Shown: positions 34,823-42,313 of the stretch, piece by piece
Layout: each line of letters starts with the position of its first letter
Position numbering within the stretch: the first letter of the stretch is position 1
From: Deltaproteobacteria bacterium
GTDB lineage: Bacteria; Desulfobacterota; Desulfarculia; Adiutricales; Adiutricaceae
Length of the DNA: 43,891 nt
Assembly (NCBI GenBank): GCA_031279515.1
Contig: JAITII010000103.1
Coordinates: 1-43,891, forward strand
Direction: 5' to 3'
Made by a program: the position numbers and the translations under genes
Notes under the pieces: generated by a model
Databases searched by the model: none
What the model saw: only the letters and a program-made list of their open reading frames with translations
Told to the model about the DNA's origin: nothing

Positions 34823-34893
34823 GTTAGTAAAACACTATATATTGTTTTTACCTTTACCCCGCCTCAAGGTCACTAAAAAAGCTTTATCTCAGT

Positions 34894-35652
34894 ATGAAAA
34901 ACCCCTTTAGACCAGACACTAGCAAAATTCTCCCCGGCCAAAGAGAGATCCCCCAGTACCAGAAGTTCGCAGAGCAAATGCGCAGCCTCATCCTGGACGG
35001 CAGCTATACCTCCGGTCAACGCATACCCTCTGAAGCCTCCCTTTCCAAAGATTCAGGGCTATCAGTTCTTACTGTGCGCCAGGGGCTTTCCGTCTTAGTG
35101 GACGAGGGCCTCATAGTCCGCCAGACAGGAAGGGGAAGCTTTGTAACAGAGCTAAATTGGCTAAAGGCCAGCTTTACAGTGGGGGGCTTGGAAGAATGGA
35201 TAGAAAGTCATGATTTTAAGGCCAGTATGTCCTCCTTTAGGGTCTATGAGGCGCAAAGTCCCGTAACAACGCTGTTAAAGGTTCCCCCCAAGACTCCTTT
35301 GGGCTTTATCCAGCACCGCCTTATGGTGCATAAGGATACCCTTATGCTTCATGAGGGCTACGTTATCCTAGATCCCAAAAGGCCCCTTTTGGAGGCAGAG
35401 CTTGCCATTTCTTTTCTCATTGGGGTGGTCAAGGGAGTGCAGGGGCTAATAAAGGGCGCTTCTTTAGAGATGAAACCCCACCTCTTAAGTGATAATGAGG
35501 CCCAGCTCTTGGATCTAGACGTAGGCGCACCAGCTTTCAGCCTAGATTACGTCTTTTTTGATGCAGCAAAGGAGCCTATCTCTTGCGGTTCTTTCATCTG
35601 TCCCTCGGGCTCCATAAAATTGTGCTCGCGGGTGGGGATCCCTATTAATTGA
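34894..35652 (+). CDS. GntR-family transcription regulator (HutC/UTRA type)
   Basis: 252 residues. The N-terminal winged helix (about 20-85) has the family pattern QYQKFAEQMRSLILDG, then GQRIPSEASLSKDSGLSVLT and VRQGLSVLVDEGLIVRQTGRGSFV. The C-terminal UTRA ligand-binding domain runs from about 95 to 245, with a beta-rich fold ending CGSFICPSGS. HutC-type regulators are usually repressors released by a small metabolite. The palindromes around its own promoter and that of the divergent beta-barrel gene suggest that it controls both, and perhaps the corrinoid protein gene that begins six bases after its stop. The ligand is unknown. Confidence 0.92.
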   Translation: MKNPFRPDTSKILPGQREIPQYQKFAEQMRSLILDGSYTSGQRIPSEASLSKDSGLSVLTVRQGLSVLVDEGLIVRQTGRGSFVTELNWLKASFTVGGLEEWIESHDFKASMSSFRVYEAQSPVTTLLKVPPKTPLGFIQHRLMVHKDTLMLHEGYVILDPKRPLLEAELAISFLIGVVKGVQGLIKGASLEMKPHLLSDNEAQLLDLDVGAPAFSLDYVFFDAAKEPISCGSFICPSGSIKLCSRVGIPIN

Positions 35653-35658
35653 GAAATT

Positions 35659-36354
35659 ATGCCACCTACCAATAAGACCCTTTCACCCAAGCTCTTAACA
35701 ATGAAGATTTCCTCTTTAAAAGAAGGGGAGACCATGGAGTTATTAGAAGAACTCTTAGAAAATGGCACCCACCCTTTAGAGCTATTGGAGGCGGTAAACG
35801 ACGCCCTCCTGGAGGTGGGAGCGCTCTTTTCTGCGGGGACCTATTATATGACTGGCCTAGTCTTAGCTGGCTATATAGCCAAAAAGGCCGCAGATACAAT
35901 CATAGAATGCCTCCCAAAAGAAGAGAGGGCTTCAGAGGGCCTGGTAATTTTGGGGACAATGCAAGGGGATTTCCACGACCTGGGGAAAAATATGGTTTCC
36001 TGGCAGCTCAAAGCCAAGGGCTTTGAAGTAATTGACCTGGGCGTTGACGTACCTGCCCGCATATTCTTAAAGGAGATCCTCCAAAAGGAACCAGACATAG
36101 TTGGGATCTCCCTTTTGCACTTCGAAAGCATACTTCCTTTGAGAAAACTCTTGCGCCTGGTCAAAAGTACCTTTAGCGACAGTCCCTCCCCTCCTATCTT
36201 CGTGGGTTGCGGATTTCTTGCCCCGGACAAACCTATGAGTCCCTTGGGGGAAAAAGAGCGTGGGTATCTAAAGGTGGATTACGTAGTCCACACTGCCAAA
36301 GAAACCGTGGAGCTCTGCCAGAGGCTCATGGAGCAAAAGAGGCAAAAATCTTAG
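35659..36354 (+). CDS. Corrinoid (B12-binding) methyltransferase-type protein
   Basis: 231 residues with the two-part layout of MtaC/MtbC/MttC-type corrinoid proteins. A helical cap domain comes first (about 20-90, with NDALLEVGALFSAGTYYM). A B12-binding domain follows (about 92-225) whose DFHDLG (104-109) is the DxHxxG motif that supplies the cobalt-ligating His106. The next motif, normally SxL, reads GISLLHFES, and the usual GG loop reads VGCGF, so the tail-binding part is unusual. Such proteins shuttle methyl groups between two methyltransferases, neither of which is nearby. It follows the GntR gene by six bases, so the two share a transcript. A later start at 35701 is possible. Confidence 0.85.
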   Translation: MPPTNKTLSPKLLTMKISSLKEGETMELLEELLENGTHPLELLEAVNDALLEVGALFSAGTYYMTGLVLAGYIAKKAADTIIECLPKEERASEGLVILGTMQGDFHDLGKNMVSWQLKAKGFEVIDLGVDVPARIFLKEILQKEPDIVGISLLHFESILPLRKLLRLVKSTFSDSPSPPIFVGCGFLAPDKPMSPLGEKERGYLKVDYVVHTAKETVELCQRLMEQKRQKS

Positions 36355-36757
36355 CTTTTAGGCTCTTACGACATCTAGGGAGCACCAGGCCAAAGATGTG
36401 GACTCTAGGGATCTAAAAAGGCTATAATTTATTAAGTGGGTGATTCCGATAATATTGCTGCACAAGAAGACTGCCACCATATTTAGTGGTAATATTATTT
36501 TCTTCTGCATTATATAGTTGTAATTTTCTGAAAAAGACTCCCCTTGTGCCCTTTTTAAGTAGCCAGGGCTTACAATTCAAGACGAGAAAGATAAAAGCTT
36601 TTTGTCCCAGTAAAATTTCATCTAAATTGCATATTTTTAAATGATCATTTGTAAAGCTAAAAGTACTTTTTTCCCCATGGGGAATATTTGGAGGGGATTA
36701 ATACCCCTCTCTAAAAGACAGAAAAAAACTTCATATCACACAACCTGAAAGGTTTCT
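36355..36757. other. Gene-free stretch before the nucleotide cluster
   Basis: 403 bp, AT-rich. TATATAGT at 36511-36518 is a half-match to the palindromes of the GntR region. Two GC-rich inverted repeats lie just upstream of the next gene (separate entry). No convincing -35/-10 pair and no terminator were found. Confidence 0.5.
36671..36709. repeat. Two adjacent inverted repeats with C4/G4 arms
   Basis: TTCCCCATGGGGAA (36671-36684) is a perfect 14-bp palindrome. Seven bases later GAGGGG-ATTAATA-CCCCTC (36691-36709) forms a 6-bp stem. Both lie 50-85 bp before the ParB-like gene and may be an operator or an RNA leader element for the cluster. Confidence 0.6.
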
Positions 36758-37390
36758 ATGCCCTCTTTCAACATAACCAAGGTGGAACTCCACAATCCGG
36801 AAGAGCTCTTTGACAAGCTGAAATCTGTAAGCATGCTAACAGATCCACTTTCCAAGCCCTATGAAAACGCCCATATCACTTTAAAAAAACTGCATTTTTC
36901 TGACATCCGACCCACCCAAAGGTATGTCCTTTCAGATAACCTCAAGTGCGTGCATCACCTTGCCTGGGAGCTGGAAAAACATAATTACGACCTCATGAAC
37001 CTTTCCGGCTACCTTAGGATTTGGACAGATTTAGAGCCAGATACGCCCAGGGATGTCTTGCCGCCCATCCTGGAAAGGTCCGTGGAAGCGGACGGGTCCC
37101 ATCTCAATATTGTAAACGACGGCATGCACCGCCTCTATGCCTGCCGCATGGAGTGGAAGGTTCCCCAGGTAATCTTAGTGGAAAACCTTCCCAAGGAATT
37201 TCCTTATTACGCCTACCCCCTCCCTGGCCCCTTTCCCTGGGATTCTGTGGAAATATTACAAGGATGCGAGATACCTGATAGCTTTATCAAAAAATGGCAC
37301 AGGACCCGCGACAATAAGCGCCTGTACCGCAACTTTAACTCCTCATTCCAAAATGTCGGAGCCCCTCGCGGGGGCGGCCAAGAAAAATAA
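36758..37390 (+). CDS. ParB/sulfiredoxin-like small protein of unknown function
   Basis: 210 residues, soluble. I do not recognise the whole protein. The block SHLNIVNDGMHRLYACRMEW (about 113-132), followed by VPQVILVENL, resembles the ParB N-terminal/sulfiredoxin fold, where an I-x-DG-x-HR loop binds a nucleotide. ADGSHLNIVNDG and the preceding TPRDVLPPILERS fit as its first strands. AAAGG stands five to six bases before the ATG. It opens a plus-strand series with dCMP deaminase, a thymidylate synthase-like fusion and a helicase, so a role in nucleotide or DNA metabolism is a fair guess. The C-terminus is basic and Gly-rich. The fold call is tentative. Confidence 0.6.
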   Translation: MPSFNITKVELHNPEELFDKLKSVSMLTDPLSKPYENAHITLKKLHFSDIRPTQRYVLSDNLKCVHHLAWELEKHNYDLMNLSGYLRIWTDLEPDTPRDVLPPILERSVEADGSHLNIVNDGMHRLYACRMEWKVPQVILVENLPKEFPYYAYPLPGPFPWDSVEILQGCEIPDSFIKKWHRTRDNKRLYRNFNSSFQNVGAPRGGGQEK

Positions 37391-37473
37391 GAAAAATCTG
37401 ACTTTGTAAAACGCTTTAAAAATTATCCCAAGAAGTTAGCGCCTTTTTTTGCCTATGTTTGAGTTTTAGCCTC

Positions 37474-37503
37474 GAGAAGTTAAAAGGCTAAAAGGTGCCA
37501 AAT
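37474..37503 (+). other. Hairpin upstream of the dCMP deaminase gene
   Basis: TTTTAGCC (37474-37481) pairs over 8 bp with GGCTAAAA (37496-37503) around a 14-nt loop. It ends 19 bp before the dCMP deaminase start, so it may affect translation or mark an RNA processing site. Confidence 0.45.
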
Positions 37504-37522
37504 CATTTTACGAGCTTAGCCC

Positions 37523-38197
37523 ATGACTTACCCCAAGCAAAGCTTATATGACGACATCAATCCAAATTTACCCGACTATTTTACCCAAAAAACCGACCCC
37601 AATGGCCAAAGTAAATGGACCATTAACGAGCGCCTCATACCCAGACCCAATTGGAATGAGTACTTCATGGCCATGGCAAAGGTCACCAGCACCAGATCCA
37701 CCTGCTCCTCACGCCCGGTGGGTTGCGTCATAACCAGGGAAAATAGAATAATAGTCACTGGCTACAACGGGGCACCTCCTGGAGAACCCCACTGCACAGA
37801 CCAGAGCCATGACGGGAAACTCTACTGCGCTAGAAGAGCCGAAAAGGTGCCAGACACCCTAAAGCATAATTTCTGCCACAGCCTCCATGCCGAAGAAAAT
37901 GCTCTGGCTTTAGCCGATCGTTTAAACATAGCAGAGCTTTTAGAGGGGGGTACTATCTACATTACCCTCTCGCCATGCGAGAAGTGTATCCGTAACTTAA
38001 AGGCCCACGGGATAGTGCGGGTCTATTATGAATTGGCGTATAATTCCATTGATGCCAGCCGAGATAGCCACTGGGAGAAGATGGCAAAGGAATACTTTGA
38101 GGTATATGAACAGCTAACCATAAGCCGTGATTCTATGCTGAAGATCTTGGGCTCTGTTCTTGAGGTTACCTCTCAAAGACACCTCCCCTCAGAATAG
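37523..38197 (+). CDS. dCMP/cytidine deaminase family protein, extended
   Basis: 224 residues. The zinc deaminase motifs are complete: HAE at 122-124 (LHAEENALALA), where Glu124 is the proton shuttle, and PCEKC at 151-155. SRPVGCVITRENRIIVTGYNGAPPGEPHC matches deoxycytidylate deaminases, which turn dCMP into dUMP, the substrate of thymidylate synthase. Usual dCMP deaminases have about 150-180 residues; here about 40 extra precede the conserved PNWNEYFMAMA and about 30 follow the core. The thymidylate synthase-like gene starts seven bases after the stop. Product dUMP and the neighbour thus fit one pathway. Confidence 0.9.
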   Translation: MTYPKQSLYDDINPNLPDYFTQKTDPNGQSKWTINERLIPRPNWNEYFMAMAKVTSTRSTCSSRPVGCVITRENRIIVTGYNGAPPGEPHCTDQSHDGKLYCARRAEKVPDTLKHNFCHSLHAEENALALADRLNIAELLEGGTIYITLSPCEKCIRNLKAHGIVRVYYELAYNSIDASRDSHWEKMAKEYFEVYEQLTISRDSMLKILGSVLEVTSQRHLPSE

Positions 38198-38204
38198 GTG
38201 CCTC

Positions 38205-39761
38205 ATGCTGGATTTCCAATTCGCCATACAGGTAAAAGATTTCCACGAGGTAAATCCCCTTGGCACCGTGGCCCTATGCAGCCTGTGGACCCCGCCTAGC
38301 TATATTTTTGATAGACTCAAAGAGATTGCCCCAAAATTTTTGGAAAAGGACTCCCCTTTAGCTGTTATAGGAAAACTTTACGGTGGTGGACTTAAGATCA
38401 TGCTCCGCAACCTCCATCACAACCCCCAGCTAGATACAGTGATACTCTGTGGCAAGGATTTCGCAGGAGCCGGAGAGCTTCTTTTAAAGTTCTTCCAAGG
38501 GAAATATGAGCGCACAGGAAAAAAACAGGCCTATATCTTTGATGACGGTAAAAAAGAAGAGCTGGAAACTATTGCCATATCAGGGGAAAAGTCCATCTAC
38601 CAAATGGATGACCTCTTACTCCCAGATATGTTTATTACTAAGCCTAAAATCTTGGAGCTCAAAAGTGACCGAAGCGGTACCAGCGCCCATAGGATAGTGG
38701 ACTTTTTTCAAACCTATAAGAGACCTCTTACCACTCCGGAGGCTAGGCCTAGCGCCATCCCCCTACCTCGCCCTCAAATAAGCATCTTTCCCGCCGAGCG
38801 CTTCGGCGGCTCTGTAATAGCCGAGAGCATAAGGGAGGCCTGGAGCGAAATTCTGTTCCGCCTGGACCGCTTCGGGGTTCCCACCTTACTACGCAAAGGC
38901 AAAGAACGCAGGGAGCTCAATAACTTCAAGACAACCATCTTAAAGCCGGATAAATACAGTCTAGAAGAGCTCACTAGTCCCCCTTATAACCTTAAGGAAA
39001 CCTACATTCTTTCTTACCAAGAAGAGATAATGGAAAAGAAGAACCTCTATGAGGGCATTCCCTACACCTATGGGAACCGCATCCGCTCCCACTTCGGAGC
39101 CGATCTCTTAGAAAAGGCGGCATTGTATCTAGCTGCCGATTTAGACGGTCGCCACGGGTTTATTGACCTTTGGGATAATTCTACGGACATGGGAGCCGAT
39201 GACGCCCCCTGCCTCGTATCCCTTTATTTTCGCAAGATAGAAGAAAAAATCCATCTTACTGCCACATTCCGTTCCCACAATGCCACCCATGCCTGGCCTC
39301 TAAACTGCCTGGGGCTGGTTAAATTAATGGAGTATGTGGTTCAAAAGATTAACCTTAATAAAGACAAACAAGATCCCTATGACTATATTATAGGGACTTT
39401 GACCGTCATGTCCCTGTCCCTTACCTTTAACTTGGACGACTTAGTTGAAGTATCAAGCATCATAGAAGCTCGGAAAAATACCCCCTACCGCATGGCAGAC
39501 GATCCCCATGGCTACTTTCAGATAAGCTTAGACTTCAATACCCATGAGATAGTGGTACAGCATCTAGCCCCCACCAGCGAACTCTTGGAAGAATACCGAG
39601 GCTCCACTGCCTCCGAGCTCTCCAAAAAACTCTACAATAATATGGCCCTTTCGGATTTGGGCCATGCCATGTACCTGGGAAGCCAACTGGAAAGGGCCTG
39701 GTACTGCCTGGAAAACGGCTTGGAATTTATCCAGGACAAGACCAAGCTACCTAAAACCTAA
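38205..39761 (+). CDS. Fusion of an MtrA/DUF4346-like domain with an archaeal-type thymidylate synthase domain
   Basis: 518 residues from the ATG at 38205 (TAGGTG just upstream, seven bases after the deaminase stop). Residues 1-160: GTVALCSLWTPPS, then PLAVIGKLYGGGLKIMLRNL and TVILCGKDFAG, a pattern I know from MtrA- and DUF4346-type proteins. Residues about 205-480: a thymidylate synthase fold. APCLVSLYF puts the nucleophile at Cys336; FRSHNATHAWPLN gives Arg356, Ser357 and Asn367. Their spacing equals that of C146, R166, S167 and N177 in E. coli ThyA. Asp169 is replaced by Asn359, and the His/Tyr pair that holds the deoxyribose seems to be Thr/Asn in SLTFNLDDL. It may make dTMP with an unusual one-carbon donor or hydroxymethylate a pyrimidine nucleotide. 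Confidence 0.78.
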   Translation: MLDFQFAIQVKDFHEVNPLGTVALCSLWTPPSYIFDRLKEIAPKFLEKDSPLAVIGKLYGGGLKIMLRNLHHNPQLDTVILCGKDFAGAGELLLKFFQGKYERTGKKQAYIFDDGKKEELETIAISGEKSIYQMDDLLLPDMFITKPKILELKSDRSGTSAHRIVDFFQTYKRPLTTPEARPSAIPLPRPQISIFPAERFGGSVIAESIREAWSEILFRLDRFGVPTLLRKGKERRELNNFKTTILKPDKYSLEELTSPPYNLKETYILSYQEEIMEKKNLYEGIPYTYGNRIRSHFGADLLEKAALYLAADLDGRHGFIDLWDNSTDMGADDAPCLVSLYFRKIEEKIHLTATFRSHNATHAWPLNCLGLVKLMEYVVQKINLNKDKQDPYDYIIGTLTVMSLSLTFNLDDLVEVSSIIEARKNTPYRMADDPHGYFQISLDFNTHEIVVQHLAPTSELLEEYRGSTASELSKKLYNNMALSDLGHAMYLGSQLERAWYCLENGLEFIQDKTKLPKT

Positions 39762-39774
39762 AAGCTTCTTAATC

Positions 39775-41931
39775 ATGACAGTCATTCCCCCTAAAGATAG
39801 CGATTTTTTACTAGACCTAAATGAGGAACAAAACCAAGCGGTTATTACCACCGAAGGTCCTGTGAGGGTAGTAGCAGGACCAGGGACAGGAAAGACAAGG
39901 ACTCTGACCTCCCGCTACTGCCACCTGGTTGCCAACTTAGGCATTGCCCCCAAAAACATCTTGGCAGTAACTTTTACCAACAAGGCCGCCTCCGAGATGC
40001 GCACAAGGGTACGGGAAAGCCTGGGTGATGCCGATCTAGGCGTCATAGCTACTTTTCATTCTTTCTGCCGCAGCCTCCTAAAAGAAGAGATCCACCTTTT
40101 ATCTTACCCCTCAGATTTCATAATAACAGACCCTACGGATCAAAAGACCATCTTAAAGAACATCTTTAAAGAGATGCAGCTTACAAGTAAGGATTTAACC
40201 ATCCAGAAAGCCTTAGATGAAATCTTAGAGGCCCGTAAGGACGAGGCCTTAAGCTATATAGATAAATTCTTTCTCCTAGATAACGAGATTATACTAGAAA
40301 AATATCAAGATAAGTCAACCAAGCAAAATGACAAGATCTTCCTTCGCTACCTCTATGAACAAAAGAAGAACTTTTCTCTAGACTTTAATGATTTGATAAA
40401 TTTCACCATCTTTATCCTGGAAGGCTACGAAGACGTCCGCAAAAAATGGCAAGAGCGCTTTCAATACGTCATGATAGATGAATTTCAGGATGTCTCTCTA
40501 AGGCAATACACACTAGGTAAAATCCTCTCTGGATTCCACGGAAACATCTTCATAGTGGGGGACTCAGATCAGACTATCTACACCTGGCGCCAGGCCCACT
40601 TCAAGATGTTTTTAAACTTCCCCAAAGATTACAGTAATTCCCAGACCATAGTCCTCACCTCAAATTACCGATCAACTAAGGAAATTTTAGATGCCGCCCA
40701 GAGTTCCATTGGGCACAATAGCTTAAGGTTTTCCAAGGAAATAGTCCCCACCTGTCCTGGCGGCTCAAAGCCTTTGTACTTCCACGCCCCCAATACCCTT
40801 AAAGAGGGCAAATGGGTAGCGGAAAAGATATTGGAAACCCTAAAGACTAATCCTACCTTAAAAGACATTGCCATCTTATGCCGCAGTCATCTCCTGGCCA
40901 AGGGACTGGAAGGGCCCCTTGCTAACGCCTCCATCCCTTTTAAGCATATAAACGGGCGCACATTTTTTGCCCGAAAGGAGATAAAAGACGCCCTAGCCTA
41001 CCTCCGCATGCTCACAAACGCTGACGACCTAGCCTTCCTGCGCACCGTAAGGGTGCCTTCCAGGGGCATCGGCTCAAAGACTATAGCTAGAATAAGCGCC
41101 TTTGCCCAAGGCTACAAAATATCCCTCTATGAAGCCACAAAAGAGCTCATGACTAGAGACCCTGACTTTAGAAAAAAGCTCTTTGGCTACATTCATCCTT
41201 TGGAACAGCTGAAAAGTGAACTAGGGACTATTAATCCAACGGATCTCTTTCAAAGGCTCTTAGACCAGACAGGCTATGAAGAGTACATGCGCGTCTCTGG
41301 AGACGACGAAAAGCTGGAAAGCCTAGCCGAGCTCAAAAGGAACCTCTATGACTTTACCCAAGATCCGGAAAATACCCTGGAAGACTTTTTAGACATGGCT
41401 GCCCTGGCTTCCAACACGGATAGGGGGGATGCGGCAGACTATGTCTCCATCATGACCATCCACACCGCCAAAGGCCTAGAGTTTGAAACGGTTTTTGTCT
41501 GCGGCTTAAACGAAGGTGTCTTTCCCAGCCGCCTTACTGTCACCATAGAAGATATGGAAGAAGAGCGCAGGATCTTTTATGTTGCCACCACTAGGGCCAA
41601 AAAGAACCTCTACTACTCCAGCGCAGAAGGCTATAAAGTGGAGGGCGCCTCAAGGGATCCTTCAAGATTCCTAGCTGAAATAGTAGATTTTATTGAAACA
41701 GTCAACCCATCTGACCGTGAGCTTCTTCTGGCTAGCGGGAAAGGGGCGCGGGGCCAAATGGCAACGGATCTGGAAAACCTTTTTGCCAAGGGGGATAAGG
41801 TTTTGCACCAACAATTTGGCCCCGGGAGTATCCTAGAGGTAAAACTGGAAGAGCACGCATACCTGGTACAATTCGAGGCCCTTTCCACGCCTCGCAGTAT
41901 TACCTTCGGCTCCAAGCTCACTTCCCTTTAA
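39775..41931 (+). CDS. UvrD/PcrA-type superfamily 1 DNA helicase
   Basis: 718 residues from the ATG at 39775; the frame is open upstream, but the first part overlaps the previous gene. All motifs are present: I AGPGTGKTRTL (about 34-44), Ia VTFTNKAASEMRTRV, II IDEFQDVSLRQ, III GDSDQTIYTWRQA, IV TSNYRST, V TIHTAKGLEFETVFV and VI VATTRAKKNLY. The C-terminus FAKGDKVLHQQFGPGSILEV is the Tudor-like domain of PcrA/UvrD that binds RNA polymerase in relatives. These enzymes unwind DNA 3'-5' in nucleotide excision and mismatch repair. It follows the thymidylate synthase-like gene by 13 bp, so the two are probably co-transcribed. A second UvrD copy elsewhere is possible. Confidence 0.94.
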   Translation: MTVIPPKDSDFLLDLNEEQNQAVITTEGPVRVVAGPGTGKTRTLTSRYCHLVANLGIAPKNILAVTFTNKAASEMRTRVRESLGDADLGVIATFHSFCRSLLKEEIHLLSYPSDFIITDPTDQKTILKNIFKEMQLTSKDLTIQKALDEILEARKDEALSYIDKFFLLDNEIILEKYQDKSTKQNDKIFLRYLYEQKKNFSLDFNDLINFTIFILEGYEDVRKKWQERFQYVMIDEFQDVSLRQYTLGKILSGFHGNIFIVGDSDQTIYTWRQAHFKMFLNFPKDYSNSQTIVLTSNYRSTKEILDAAQSSIGHNSLRFSKEIVPTCPGGSKPLYFHAPNTLKEGKWVAEKILETLKTNPTLKDIAILCRSHLLAKGLEGPLANASIPFKHINGRTFFARKEIKDALAYLRMLTNADDLAFLRTVRVPSRGIGSKTIARISAFAQGYKISLYEATKELMTRDPDFRKKLFGYIHPLEQLKSELGTINPTDLFQRLLDQTGYEEYMRVSGDDEKLESLAELKRNLYDFTQDPENTLEDFLDMAALASNTDRGDAADYVSIMTIHTAKGLEFETVFVCGLNEGVFPSRLTVTIEDMEEERRIFYVATTRAKKNLYYSSAEGYKVEGASRDPSRFLAEIVDFIETVNPSDRELLLASGKGARGQMATDLENLFAKGDKVLHQQFGPGSILEVKLEEHAYLVQFEALSTPRSITFGSKLTSL

Positions 41932-41956
41932 TGACTATCTTTTAGCCCTATAGTCA
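41932..41956. other. Inverted repeat right after the helicase stop
   Basis: TGACTAT (41932-41938) pairs perfectly with ATAGTCA (41950-41956) around an 11-nt loop. It begins at the base after the stop codon. No T-run follows, so it may be a binding site rather than a terminator. Confidence 0.5.
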
Positions 41957-41962
41957 AAAGTT

Positions 41963-42017
41963 CATGGTAAAACATGGTAAAAATACATTTGACAATAAAA
42001 ACAGTCTGGCTTATAAT
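41963..42017 (+). promoter_or_regulatory. Perfect consensus promoter with 10-bp tandem repeat upstream
   Basis: TTGACA (41989-41994), exactly 17 nt, TATAAT (42012-42017): a full consensus sigma70 promoter, the best in the window. Immediately upstream CATGGTAAAA occurs twice head to tail (41963-41972 and 41973-41982), a likely binding site for a regulator, since an unregulated consensus promoter would be very strong. It points at the tandem paralog genes. Confidence 0.85.
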
Positions 42018-42313
42018 ATCTGATTACCGTTAAATAACTTATATCCCCGTCCTAAAGATTACCTGTCCAAAAGATAAATAGAGGATAAGGTGAAAGAGAA
42101 AATAAATTACAATTCATCTAAAAGGAAAATGGGACCATCCTAGCACTCTATGAAAACTATGTGATGCATTTAAAGGGGGGATACATTTTGTCCACTGTAA
42201 ATAAAATTAAGCGCAGTGCAAACTCTAATTTTTCTCAGCGTAAATAATTGGTTCTATTATCCCGGAAAAAACGTGCCATCACAAAATGGCTAACCTCATT
42301 TGGAGACCATATT
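42018..42313 (+). other. About 290-nt leader between the consensus promoter and the first paralog
   Basis: No large gene. Two very short ORFs have ribosome sites: a GTG at 42090 with GAGG (17 codons, MKEKINYNSSKRKMGPS) and a TTG at 42188 with AGGGGGG seven bases ahead (19 codons, MSTVNKIKRSANSNFSQRK), the latter ending at 42247. The part from about 42215 to 42262 recurs after the second paralog. A regulatory leader or the remnant of an earlier gene copy are both possible. Confidence 0.45.

Larger units (their letters stand above)
34255..34893. other. Divergent control region between the beta-barrel gene and the GntR gene
   Basis: 639 bp without a gene, very AT-rich. Besides two promoters it holds four related 10-bp sites: ACTATATAGT at 34461-34470 and 34720-34729, GCTATATAGC at 34634-34643 and ACTATATATT at 34834-34843. 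The first three are perfect palindromes. A looser copy (TATATATAGT) is at 34582-34591. The spacing suggests a regulator that acts at both promoters. Confidence 0.75.

Noticed and set aside
38160-38204. Upstream TTG start for the thymidylate synthase-like protein
   Set aside because: It lies inside the dCMP deaminase gene, and the ATG at 38205 has its own AGGTG ribosome site.
39664-39774. Upstream in-frame start for the UvrD-type helicase
   Set aside because: The 37 extra residues overlap the previous gene in another frame and have no counterpart in UvrD/PcrA; the ATG at 39775 gives the normal length.
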